Part shown: piece after piece, positions 12,057 through 25,045 of the stretch
How positions within the stretch are numbered: the first letter of the stretch is position 1
Layout: the number at the start of each line of letters is the position of its first letter
DNA from: Pycnopodia helianthoides
Taxonomy: Eukaryota > Echinodermata > Asteroidea > Forcipulatida > Asteriidae
Length of the DNA: 64,000 bases
NCBI GenBank assembly: GCA_032158295.1
Contig: CM063249.1
Span: forward strand, 16,599,416 to 16,663,415
Reading direction: 5' to 3'
Made by a program: the position numbers and the translations under genes
The notes under the pieces: generated by a model
The model's database searches: none
Seen by the model: only the letters and a program-made list of their open reading frames with translations
Told to the model about the DNA's origin: nothing

Positions 12057-14139
12057 GTTGCAATTTATAGATCTTTGATACTCGGGTTCTTCAACTGACA
12101 TTTCGTTTCAGCATAACACCGACTGTGAGGGCAGAACACGGTTTCAACATTCAGCCCACAAAAACGCTTCGTCCAACGAGCCTCCCATAATGGAAAATAC
12201 TATTATCGTAGTGTCTCGTATCGTAATCCAGTTTAAAATGAAGGCACGGGTTTTTTTTTTTCCTGGAAAATCTTCTAAATCCTGTGAATTCAGAGCCACA
12301 ACCTGTGGAAGCTTCATCGAATTACGTGCCCCGTATTTTAGTGAACGTGTGTCTTGGTTTACAACTTCCGCTAGGTTTTGCGTACGAGTCAGTACGTACT
12401 TTATCTTGCCGACGACTATGGCAAGAACAATGAGAAATATACGACTCGAACAAATCTTCCACATAATATAATCGATTTACATTTCCCATGATGCTTTGCA
12501 CTGGCGCCATTTTGTTTTATAATGACGAGTAAGGGTTTTGAGTCAAACAACCCATTCTCAACCCGTACTCCTCAGTGGTCTTATATTATTAAACTAGGAG
12601 AAGAAATCAATGCTTTGTGTTCTTCAAAAACGGAACAAAACAACGCAATGAGATTGTCGTTGAGTTTCATTTTCATCATAAAAATGAAGCACTCGACGAG
12701 TTTTAACATTCCGATTTTTGCCATCTCAAACACGCAAGAGAAATAAAAACTATCTTTTAAGATATCTTTCATTAAAATGAAATACAATGACGTACGGAAA
12801 CGACTTCACCTCGGTTACACCATGGAGGAAGGGTCATACCATGAAAATAAGAAAATTGCCACCTCAGTCCGCGAGTACTCAACAACAAGCCTGCGGTCAC
12901 AATCCAAGGCGTTTTGATATACAAGCCCGGGTGCGGGGTGAGTTTAGGCTGTGTTCATACACCCATTAAATTAGGACGACAGTTTTTTTTTTTTATGGGG
13001 AATGTTTCCGCCCGTTCGTGGGTGGACAGAATTAAAGAGTCCCGCAAGAACAATTTTAACTACCCGAAACGAATGTTGCACGAGTACAAAATATGTTTAA
13101 ATCATGCTTCAGCAGAATGGCTACTGTACAAGGAAGGAGCTTTGTATAGATCCATAGTGGTACAACAGACGGGTGTATGTAGGCAGTATTGAATTTGAAC
13201 GTTTCAGTGCACAACGGGAAAACACATTTTCATTTGTTATTGTAAACTGTGATGAAATGAAAACAATTAACTTGAATTGATTTGGAAAGCCAGAATGACC
13301 TCTAAACGTTGGTACGACACATGATTGGTGGTTTAGAAATGTTCGTTCGTATCCCCTAGTTTTTATTGAACGCACCATAACATGGTTAAAAGGATCCTTG
13401 TTTAAATTTAATTAGTTTGTTTTTTAGCAGGGCTAGCAATAGTCAGTTTATGAATGTTGTTGTTCTTCTTCTGCACATTGGAAGTACTTTGTACCGAATG
13501 GGGTCTTTAGTAAGTACGTCATGACCCTCATCGACCATCCAGACAAAAAAAAAAGACACAGTTAAAACTACTTTATGACAAGACATGGCTCTGCGCACCT
13601 CCTTTAAGATTGAAGTTGTAGTCCCCCAGACCAATAGTAGAGATGGAGACTTTCATCTTCCGTGTCCAGGGTGACCGATGACCCCCATGACGGGAAGCGT
13701 CAGTCCCACGGTAGCTTGAGGCGACCGCGGACCGCGGGAATTTTAGCAGCTTTTGTAGAAGGCTGTTGGTGATAGCTCTGTTTTGGGTAAATGAAATATA
13801 ATAATCCAAACAACAACGACTCGCTGCCGATCACTAAGCCCAGCCCCCCCCCCCAAAAAAAAGAGAGAAAAAAAAGATAATAATAATGATAAAATAAAAT
13901 AGAAAAATAATTGAGAGATAATGAGATTGTTATTATCTAATTTCATCACATGGTGTTTGGTTTTGGGATATGAACCAGCCGGTCACATGGTATACATTAT
14001 TTCGCAAATGGGACCCAATTGAATAATGTCCGACGAACGATTTCCAAAACAACCTCATGGTCACCTTTTTAAAGGCAAAAAGGGGGTACATAATAATATT
14101 ATCGGGTAATGTTGTTGCGCATCACTCTCTTTAAAACTC
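12057..14139. other. No gene recognised
   Basis: AT-rich unique sequence with a poly-C/poly-A junction near 13844-13862. No exon, RNA gene or complete repeat is supported. Confidence 0.45.
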
Positions 14140-14350
14140 CCGGTTCGGAATTGAACCCGAAGGTCCAAGAGGGCCCGACCCATTTCTGAGTCAGGCTGAC
14201 CCCGAAACAGGTTTTTTAGAAATAAAAAAGGGATTTCAACTTGGATTCTACGTCAGTTTGATCCACTTTCCGGGTCATTCGGGCTAAGATTCCGGGTCAG
14301 CCTCGTGACCGGAAATGGTTCGGCTCCAACGGGGACCCGAAATCGGGCCA
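14140..14350. mobile_element. GGGTC-rich inverted-repeat MITE (family D), copy 1
   Basis: The left part (CGGTTCGGAATTGAACCCGA, then GACCCATTT) is mirrored by the right part (AAATGGTTCGGCTCC ... GGGACCCGAAATCGGGCC). A related sequence with the same order of CCGGGTC, GACCCATTT and GTCAGGCTGACCC-like blocks occurs at 58314-58497. It has no coding capacity. Boundaries are approximate. Confidence 0.6.
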
Positions 14351-14952
14351 ACTCTGACCTGAGAGTTTTGAGTGGGCATGCGGACATCATTGGCAATGTG
14401 AAAGACCACACGTCCGCACTTCATGTGACAAACACGTAAACTTTTTAAAGTGCAAACATGTATACGGTAATGTAACACTGTAAACTAATTTAGAGCGTCG
14501 ATGTCATCGTTTCATCATCATTACGGCATAATACCAAGCGCCCTCAAGTGTTAACTTTCTCCATGCTAGCTAATCGACTTGATGGACTGAGCACACTCCC
14601 ACTCTTGGGCACTTCATGTACGATACGTTCCGATTATAAACCACGGCAACATCCAACAACCTGTGTCAATTACAGTTGTGGTAAAGTGCAATTAATTAAT
14701 CTCTTTGTTCACACGAAATCACAAACCAGCACGGACTTTATGAATTCCTTCCTCCGTGATATGCATATCCATTTAGCAGCCAAAGATAAAAGCCAAGAAA
14801 AACCTCCAAACCTCACACACAAGAAGAAGAAGAAAAAAACCTCGATCAATCAAACCTTACAGGGCCAGAAATGACGCATCAATCTTCAATCTACTCATCA
14901 GTTTGCCATCAATGCTATGAGGAAAGAGCATGGATTGTGCTTTATACAATCG

Positions 14953-15162
14953 AGGCCCAACTTTATACAGACTGCTGAAGCAGGCAACACCGCTGAACCA
15001 TTAATGTTCTGCAACGCAAAAAAAAAATGAGCAGGACACCAGTCATACAGGGTGCATGTGACGTGACATGGCATTTTGTCTGGTAACCTTAATCTGGTGA
15101 AAGGCATAATTTTAGTGTGCTCAGCTACCTTCTGTGCTGAAGCAGCTCCATGAAATTGGGCC
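14953..15162. mobile_element. CTTAAG-type palindromic-ended MITE (family A), copy 1
   Basis: The ends GGCCCAACTTTATACAG and CTCCATGAAATTGGGCC are inverted copies of one another. Inside are the family blocks GAGCAGGACACCAGTCA and TCTGGTAACCTTAATCTGGTG. Six further copies lie at 18770, 21984, 29287, 31953, 56527 and 59404. It encodes no protein. Confidence 0.8.
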
Positions 15163-16136
15163 AGAATTCTGACACACATTAAACGTGCTGGGATTTTTTT
15201 ACTCTTTGTAATCAGTTATGGATGTTTTTGCTCTCGATTTGTGTACAGTTCTTATGGGTTATTAAAACACTGCACTTGATATAGTCAAAGGCTAAACTGA
15301 GACCATGTTAAGATTAAAAATAGAAACGGTAAAATTGCAAAGTCACCAAATAAAAAAAAACACTCGATAACTTTGACGGTTGATGAGTATCACTATCAGC
15401 ACCAACTATAGCTATCAGCATCAAATCGAAAAGAACATTTACCAACACTGGGCTGCATGGGAAAATGATTATTCTATTGGATTGAAAAGAAAGAAGAGAA
15501 AGAAGGGAAAAAAGGAATCGAGGTCATCCTCTCTGAAACTTAGAGATCAAATCTCATTCCTTGTGATGAGGTTAGGGATAAAATGAAGCATACATTATTC
15601 CGCTTTATAAACCCATGACTAAACATCGTACAAATCGGCTGCGGCCAGCACCCCAGCTCCTCCTCGCCGTGCACGCAGAGTCAGGCCTGCCGTGACGTCA
15701 CATACGGGCCACGGCAGCTTCATTTAATTTGGCAAAGCAAATAGTCAGTCATTCTATTACATGAGCGAGGGGGCTCTGGACGAGTGTACGTTCGGATTCC
15801 CGTTCTCGTTACAGTAAACCCTAGAATAATACGCGGCTAGACGGCAGACATCCCACCAGGCTGATCGTCTGCTAAGTCATTAACACCGGACCCAAATTGT
15901 AGCACTTAGCAACAGAATTCCCGCCAAGTGGAGCGTAAATCCTGGGGCCTGGGAAGCTGGATCAGCGCGCGTTTTTTGTTTCATTCGGCAGGCGCGCCAG
16001 GAGGACGAGAGGCAGGGAGCTGGTATTACGCTGGCTCGCGGTCGCCAGTTAAAACTGTTATTGGTTCTATGTAATCTTATAAATACTTCAATCTCAGGTT
16101 AATTATGGTTATTTGGACAAACACAACGGGGATTTT
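15163..16136. other. No gene recognised; GC-richer block, possible regulatory DNA
   Basis: From about 15610 to 16090 the sequence is richer in GC than its surroundings and free of repeats. It holds a perfect CRE TGACGTCA (15693-15700) and homeobox-type cores. Near its right edge an ATTGGTTCT CCAAT-like box lies roughly 20 bases before TTATAAATA. This could be a promoter or enhancer, but no transcript is visible. Confidence 0.25.
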
Positions 16137-16172
16137 CCCCCTCTCTCTCGCTCTCTCTCTCTCTCTCCCTCT
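16137..16172. repeat. (CT)n microsatellite
   Basis: A short interrupted CT array. Confidence 0.9.
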
Positions 16173-16976
16173 ACCTTCTTTCTATCACTGTTCCCTGTAA
16201 CACTGCTGCAACGAACACGCCAGTGATTTTTGCAGTCTGATGGTGGTGGTATCCTTATTAAGTCGTGGACCATTGAACATGATGGTTTTTGGTTGTTGTT
16301 GTTTGTCATCCGGTAGTTTCTCATTTCACCCGTAGGTGAGATTTATGGCGCAAACCCCAAAAAGGGTATTTTGTTGTTGGCAACAATGCGGGAACAAGAA
16401 GGCTAGCTGTACAGTCTGCTGATGTATGATTTCTTTTATCAAGTAATAAACCACATTATTCACACAAAGAGAATCGAAAAGACATTTTTAACGCGGCTTT
16501 AATATCCATATTAGATGGCAGTGCGTCAAGAGTCAGAGGGCCGTGCAGTTGCGCAATCGTTTTCCACATCGTCGCTTTACGCTGGGGTTCTACTTGTATT
16601 GGGAAGAACTGTATAACGGGTTCCATTCGCGTATACGGTTCAGATCTCACGTTATATGATAGTGAGGTCAACACGAGTTTACAGAAAAAAAGGTGTAGTA
16701 CAAAATTGGTTATTCAAAAACACAAACCAAAAACGATTAATTGCAATCTGGAAGCTGCCTTATAATCGACTCTACGTCACAGTACAAAAGCTCTGAAGAA
16801 ATAATGGTGCTTCAAACATGTCAGAGATGAGATATAGCATTGGAGACCCCATCGATTACTGAAGCCTATTTCGATTGCCACAAACGAAATAATGCCTGAT
16901 ATGCACGTGCACAAAATCCCTGTGAAAAGCTAAACATTTTGTTGACTAAATTTGTTTCACCAAAACGTCACAGCCC

Positions 16977-17131
16977 AATAGATGGATTGCAATACGCGTC
17001 ATTGACCGCCATCTTTGATGTAAAACAATGGAAAAGTGCACGCGCTACGCACGACTCTCAGCCAATGATAGCTCTTCACGCAAGCACAATCAAAGATGGC
17101 GGCCGATGACGTCTTTTGCAATCCATCTATT
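16977..17131. mobile_element. 155-bp TIR element carrying CRE-like and YY1-like motifs (family E)
   Basis: Terminal inverted repeats of about 43 bases begin TAGATGGATTGCAA, continue through a GACGTCAT-like block and end GCCGCCATCTTTGAT. The two arms differ at about five positions. The outer TA could be a mariner-type target duplication (inference). The element at 54658-54894 shares the same order of blocks in its ends and is a relative. AAGATGGCGGC in the right arm matches the known YY1 consensus. No coding capacity. Confidence 0.8.
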
Positions 17132-18769
17132 TCACTGTACGCTGGCCCGAAATGCCAGTTAAATCACACGAGGACCGGTCAAAATTCACTCCAGTTGAGT
17201 CCGACTGCTAGTTCAGTGTTAAAAGGTATCCCATTTAATTTAAAGAATAGACAAGTGAAAAAGCTGAGGGACCAGTGAATTGATGAGCTAACTGGTCCAG
17301 CTGTTGGCTAGTCACTGAAAAAAGTTAAGAGCAAACCCTAATGCGCGGTGTGTTTTATTGAGAACTAGTGAACAGAATTTTAATTAATTCTTTAAAAAAA
17401 CTATTAAAAAAAACACAATTAATAGGGTACTTTCACTTAACTATTATCCACGATTGATAAATTGGTCCGTCTGGTTACAATTTTTTGTTGTTTACATATT
17501 TTTTTCATGACATATCCAACAGCGCAAGTGCCAATAACGAGATGAGAAGAAATGCTCAGTTTTATTTTGTAGACGTGGGATGCAAACACGTATGTAGGAA
17601 AACCCACGCAATCAGGTATAGGGACTGAAAACCCAAGGATCCAAGTCTGAGGTGGGACTCGAACCGGGGTCCACATAAAGATTAACGGCAAGGACAAAAA
17701 CTTCACTGGGCCCAGCTTGATTGATTGATTGTTTGATTGCTTAATTTATTGATTGATTAACAATAATACAATATCAACAATACTTTTTTTCAGGCATATC
17801 ACGTACACAAATAGAGCGATATAATTGATATGAAAATATGTATAGATTGATTGGTTTATTTAGTGATTGAATTGATTGAATGATTGATTGATTAAGTAAT
17901 TATCTACTCAGTTTTGTAGAATGGTAACAATTGTGGTGTTTACCTTTAATTAATTGGAGACGCTTTAGCTATCAGTTCTTTAATATTATTTCATGAGAAT
18001 GATGTGATTACAAAATGTGCGAAGAAGTGATAATGCCTTATAAGGTCAACAGATAAAAAAAATGATCATTTGATTGGTGGATTGCGAGTGTCAGACAGCA
18101 AACAATTAACAGACGATTTTATTTTCACCTCCGCAGTGTCAGAAACGGAACACGCATCACACATAAAGCCACGCAAAGTCAATGTTTGACTGAGGTTTTT
18201 CTTCCCGCCCAAAAATGTACAATACTAAAATACAGACAGGGAACCGGCAGACAATCGCCAGGAATGACTGGGCCGGGGCACACGAGGCGGCCCACTGAGT
18301 AAACCATGACGTCACCCGTGTATGAGCTTCGTGACACCCACGGCAGACGGCGGAGGACCGAGCGCGCCAAAAGTCACGTTGGTAACACACAGATGAGCAA
18401 ATAAGCGTTCACGGTAACGGGCTACGAAGACACCTAATTGAATCAGCAATACGTCGCCGTTCCGAGCAGCTGAATCGAACTAATGTGGAATTAGCAGAGC
18501 CTTCCAGACAAACTGATCACTGCACAGCATTATTATGATCCGCCTAGAACGGCTAGATAATTAGCTAAGGTTGTCACATTATGTAGACGTCATCACCCCC
18601 GCCCCCCCCCCCCACGAAAAATAAGAAAAAAAGAAAAAGGAAAATAATGACTTCCAAGACACACAAGCAAAGTCAGACCACACCGTCCTCTCCGTGGACC
18701 AATAAAACTTGCCCAAGCCTTAACGCTTCTGACTGGTACATTGCTAGCTTGGGTAAGTCAATTTGCTTC
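17132..18769. other. No gene recognised; cryptic (TTGA)n tract and CRE
   Basis: Irregular GATT/TTGA repeats occur at 17717-17760 and 17848-17895. A perfect TGACGTCA lies at 18307-18314 within a repeat-free, GC-richer block (about 18120-18420). A C-run lies near 18603. No gene is supported. Confidence 0.45.
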
Positions 18770-18858
18770 AGGGTATCTCGGCTGGTGACCTTTTCCTGCT
18801 ATGCAGTGTTCTTTGTGCTTAGCATTTGGGTATGCTTAAGCAGCTCCATGAAATTGGT
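18770..18858. mobile_element. Family A MITE, right-end fragment
   Basis: CTGGTGACC, TTGTGCTTAGCATTTG and GCTTAAGCAGCTCCATGAAA reproduce the right half of the family A element. The left half is missing or unrecognisable. Confidence 0.65.
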
Positions 18859-19347
18859 CACAGGAGCCGTGCGTATATACAAACTGCACAAAAGCAGTAT
18901 CTGCCTAATAATACGGCTGGATGTCATTAGCTAAGGTATTGTCACATTAAAGCCTATGGTCTTCATCCTCAACCTTCTCCCTCCCCTCCCAACTATCCCA
19001 CCACCCCCCCCCCCCCTAACAAGGAAACCAAGTAACACAGAGTAAACCGACTTCCAAGATGCTCAAGCAGCCTCGGACCAAAACAAAAAATTGCCGAGGA
19101 GCCTTCGAACTGCATCAATATTGATCCTCCAAGCACACCTGATAATCTTCTACATTTGTCACTTTGTCATGTGGACCGTGATACCACACTCGTTAGACAA
19201 TCGAAATGAGAGAAAAGAAAAAAAACATCTTCAAAATGATTCACCTCAGCGCAGCAGTCAACCGTATCCATCCCTCCCCCCTCTTCCCGGCCATAACAAA
19301 TATTACAAATCTCATCCAAGGAACAAACTGCTCAGCATCAGCGATCC

Positions 19348-19348
19348 A

Positions 19349-19382
<34 letters not shown>
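19348..19382. repeat. (CA)n microsatellite
   Basis: A pure CA dinucleotide array, 16 to 17 units. Confidence 0.95.
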
Positions 19383-19384
<2 letters not shown>

Positions 19385-19417
19385 ACAAAAATCACTAAGA
19401 TTTGCGCAAGTTACCAC

Positions 19418-19576
19418 GGGTCGATTTCACAAAACTCTTCCTAACTTAGGACTAGTCCTAGCCAATGCTAAGAGATATGACTAGTCCTAAGTTAGGACCA
19501 GTACTTAGGACTAGTCATATCTCTTAACATTGGCTAGGACTAGTCCTAAGTTAGGAAGAGTTTTGTGAAATCGACC
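19418..19576. mobile_element. Palindromic MITE, copy 2
   Basis: Two arms of about 73 bases pair with one mismatch around a 14-base loop. Relative to copy 1 (3676-3840), two substitutions (GGCAAT to GCCAAT, and ATAGGAC to ATATGAC) are present in both arms in matching form. That is the basis of a finding below. No coding capacity. Confidence 0.9.
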
Positions 19577-19966
19577 CCACGTCATGTGAACCTTTGTTTC
19601 AATGGAGAATTTTGTTTACGAGTGTTGTAAGTTTAAGGACAAAAACACAACAGCGACAAGCTGGAGTTTTGGTGAAGTAAACCACCGCTCGTGTATACAG
19701 AATACAAACTCTAGTCTGAGAGCAACTCAAACGGCTCTTATCAGAGACGACTTGCCCCCTACAGAGATTTCAACGCTAAACAGGGTTGTACCTGCAAAAT
19801 GTTTAGAAGAAATACAAACTCATAAGGAGGACTTAATACAAAATACAAGCACACGAACAAGTTGAAAAATACTCTATGACTGGTTTAGAGATGCAGTTGA
19901 GAAACTGCTTTACGTGTACGAGTTCTCGAGTACAGAAACTCCCGAGAAATTTGTGAGTACAGGAAG

Positions 19967-21983
<2,017 letters not shown>

Positions 21984-22181
21984 GGGCCCAATTTCAAAGA
22001 GCTGCTTAAGCACAAAAAGTAGCTAGGCACAACATAAGTATGCTTACCAGAATAAGGTTACCAGCCAAACTACCATGTCACAAAACACATTCTGTATCTG
22101 GTATCCTGCTCTTTTCTGCTTAGCGAAAAATTAAGAAGGCAATATTTTTCTGCTTAAGCAGCTCTATGAAATTGGGCCCAG
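21984..22181. mobile_element. Family A MITE, intact copy
   Basis: This is the best-preserved copy. It starts GGGCCCAATTTCAAAGAGCT and ends AGCTCTATGAAATTGGGCCC. Between them lie GCTTAAGCACAAAAAGTAGC, AAGGTTACCAGCC and TGGTATCCTGCTC. It serves as the uninterrupted reference for the disrupted copy at 56527-57066. Confidence 0.85.
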
Positions 22182-24294
22182 AACTAGTGGATACATTCAT
22201 TGGTTGGGATTTTTGACAAGCATCAGATTACCCAAAAGAAACGAGGTTGTATCCAGATCGTTCCCAAAAGTGTTGACAATCGAGCGGGATACCCTGGCAG
22301 CAGTTTCAGTCAATTAATACACACTTCAGAGACACGGATGTGAAAAAAAAAAAAACAACACACAACCAGTTTAATCGCGTAAGCATTCTCACATTCACGA
22401 GTGGATACAAAACAGAACGAGAGAGTTGAGACAGACAGAGTGAACACACAAACAAAATTCCAATCATTTTTTTATGTATAGTTAAATTAAAAAATCGGAA
22501 TTACTTCAGCGTGTATGCACAATGTTCATGGTCGACTGTTAACGGCGTCTTTTTTTTCTCTTTCTTCTCCCCACTCGGTCATTAGGAACGCTGGATCCCT
22601 ACGCCGTAATCTGCCGCCACGATTGCTACAAAGTTTCCTTTAAATTATGCTGCCCGACCGAGTGCATGATTTCTGATCGTAGAACAATCACCCGGGCGAA
22701 GAAATCATTTCCATATGAACGCCCTCTGACAAAATTCTTGCATCGGTACATCAGTGGCCAAGAAATCAATAGCAGACATAATAAGCACGTATTTGTTTTC
22801 ATTTTTTTTTTTTTTTTTTTTTGGCGGGAAAACAGTACAAGAGCATTACGAGAGTGAAGTTTTTAGTATTCATAATTCGCAACCGCAGGGTTGCTCCACT
22901 GTGTCACGGTGAAGCAAGCCGCAACCAAAGGTCTCCAGAGGACCGGCGAGAGACAACGCTCGCGGGCAACAGCTCAAATCAAAACCCATCTCCATCCAAC
23001 ACAAAATGTATTTTGCATAAGCTCATTTGAAAATCACGCGCGGGGTATATATATCTATCCCTTTCCCCTCGGCCCCCGAAAAGTGATTAAAGAAGAGGTG
23101 GTGGCATGGCGCAGCTACCCGAGTCCCGGCCTTCCCCGTTGCTGGGGGGCTGCTCTCTAACACTTGTTCGACCCCCGAGGGAAGGATCTCAGATGCGGGG
23201 TGCCCACCTCTGATGAGATTTGCTGATGGGGGAGAGAAGCTGGCAAGACGGCGTGTTAAGCCGGTCGCACCGGCCAACTTGGCCGAGGTGTGACAGTGTG
23301 AAATACAATGGCACTTGCCTGAATAGCAATGGCGCTACGGTTGTTTGGTTTTGACCGCGTCAAAGCTAGGGGCGTTTTGGAGGCTTTAAAGCGCCGAATC
23401 GCTCCGAACTTTCTCTTGGCTTTTATGAGTTTGAGAAGAAGAAAAAAAAAAAGTAAAATAAAAAGGCATCACGACATAGTTGTGTGAAACTACAGCATGT
23501 TCAAAACCTTCCACACCGGACGAGTCTTTCATAAGATTGCCTGAGCACTGTCGCCATTTTCCCTGTTCATAATATTGTCTTCACAAAATTTGTTACAAAT
23601 AGGACTTGTGCTTACCTTTGTTGATGTAGATTGTACTTTCCCACAGACACACACACAAACAGAGTACAGCTGACTCGAGATCTGTGCCTTGAGAGCCGCA
23701 TGATCTATGCAAATGAAATATTAGAATAGGGTTATGATCATGTTGTGCATTCAGGAGTCCATAAAACAAACAAAAAAGGCCCAGAGTTTTAAGTTGATCG
23801 ATTTCACGCATGAGCACCCCGTGGTAATAAACAGGTAAGTCACGCCAAGTGACAACAATCTCACGAGAATTAGATAACGTAACCCTGACGAGCAACTGAC
23901 ATGGACCACCATCTCTGTCTTAATCCCTCATCTCAAACTCAATGTCCTTGCAAGAACAGGGACAAATTTGTGGGGTTTTAGACTCCATTCAAGGCAGTCC
24001 CCGTTCGCCATAACATAGAAAACACACGCACATAAAAGACGTGAGGCTTCGAGCTGGCATGACGGAACTTCTCGAGAGAGAGTCTACACCCTCCTCGTCC
24101 ACCTTTAACTCAATCGTGAGCTAAGTGTCTCTACACACCTGTGCATGCGCTTCTGACTCCGACCCCAGCCCCGTGCACACTTAGGCTTGTCATTAAATTA
24201 ATGTAGATACTGGAGAGGGTAATCTAAATGTATTGCACAGAGTGTGTGGGAGGTCTAAATAGGTCTGAGAAGACACGGTGCCGGCACTGCACGA
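22182..24294. other. No gene recognised; T21 tract and small palindromes
   Basis: A 21-base T-run lies at 22802-22822. Inverted 9-mers CACTCGGTC (22572) and GACCGAGTG (22656) flank a 75-base spacer. Two overlapping perfect palindromes, GCCGGT-CGC-ACCGGC and GGCCAA-C-TTGGCC, occupy 23260-23284 within a GC-rich block (about 23080-23290). No gene is supported. Confidence 0.45.
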
Positions 24295-25031
24295 TGACAT
24301 GACGGGATGATGCAGCGGTAAATCATTACCCAGCGACACTTCATGACCGGCACGACAATTGGACGTTGTTGAGATGGGACCTAATACTTTAATGACAAGA
24401 GTCCCACAGCAGGGTTGTTGTCAGCGACAGCACGTAATGACAGGGCACGACAGCAGAAGTGTTGTCAGTGACAACACCGTCATTATTATTTATATGACAT
24501 TACGTAAAACGCCACTGATGGATGTGGCGATACCTCATTGGGTGTTTCATTTCAGTGACACGACCACCAAGCAAATGACATCGCATGTCAGTAAAACATG
24601 AAAACGAGCGGGGTGTGACAATCTCATGGCATACTACTGAATGTGAACGGTAAATGCCACGACAATTATGACAATCACGTCCTCCTACTCTAAATAACAG
24701 TCACTGCACGTCAAGTGGAACGGCATGACACCATAGGGCGAGAAAACAGAACGACACGACCACCACAGGTCAATCCACAACGACACTTCAACAAAAGTCC
24801 AACTCGTGACATTGTGAGCCTATGGCACAGCAGCACGTGGTTGGTTTCTGCCACGGGCCGGCCTCAAAGTGAAGCGCGACTCTGTGGGCCGTAAGCGCAG
24901 AATTCCGTGGTCAAGAAGCGCCATGATATCGGGCCAATAAACAAGACTGCATACGACAATCATCAACTCGGAAGGTATAAAACCAACAAGGGTCCCAGTC
25001 ATTGACAGTCAACTCATGACATTAAATGACA
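24295..25031. repeat. TGACA-rich stretch of unknown nature
   Basis: I count 17 TGACA/TGTCA pentamers in about 740 bases, where about 1.4 are expected by chance. CGACA/TGTCG neighbours are also abundant. Spacing is irregular, so it is not a simple tandem array. It may be a decayed minisatellite or a cluster of TALE-homeodomain (Meis/TGIF-type TGACAG) sites; the sequence alone does not decide. No coding frame is convincing. Confidence 0.45.
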
Positions 25032-25045
25032 TTACAATGAAAGAC

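Noticed and set aside
10809..12063. Minus-strand frames up to 232 codons rich in LLIASQSYM
   Set aside because: They are translations of the 32-bp repeat shifting between frames with indels; not a protein.
17640..17680. tRNA fragment (B-box-like GGTTCGAGTCCCACC on the minus strand)
   Set aside because: Only a B-box is present; no A-box or stems, so I did not call a tRNA or SINE.
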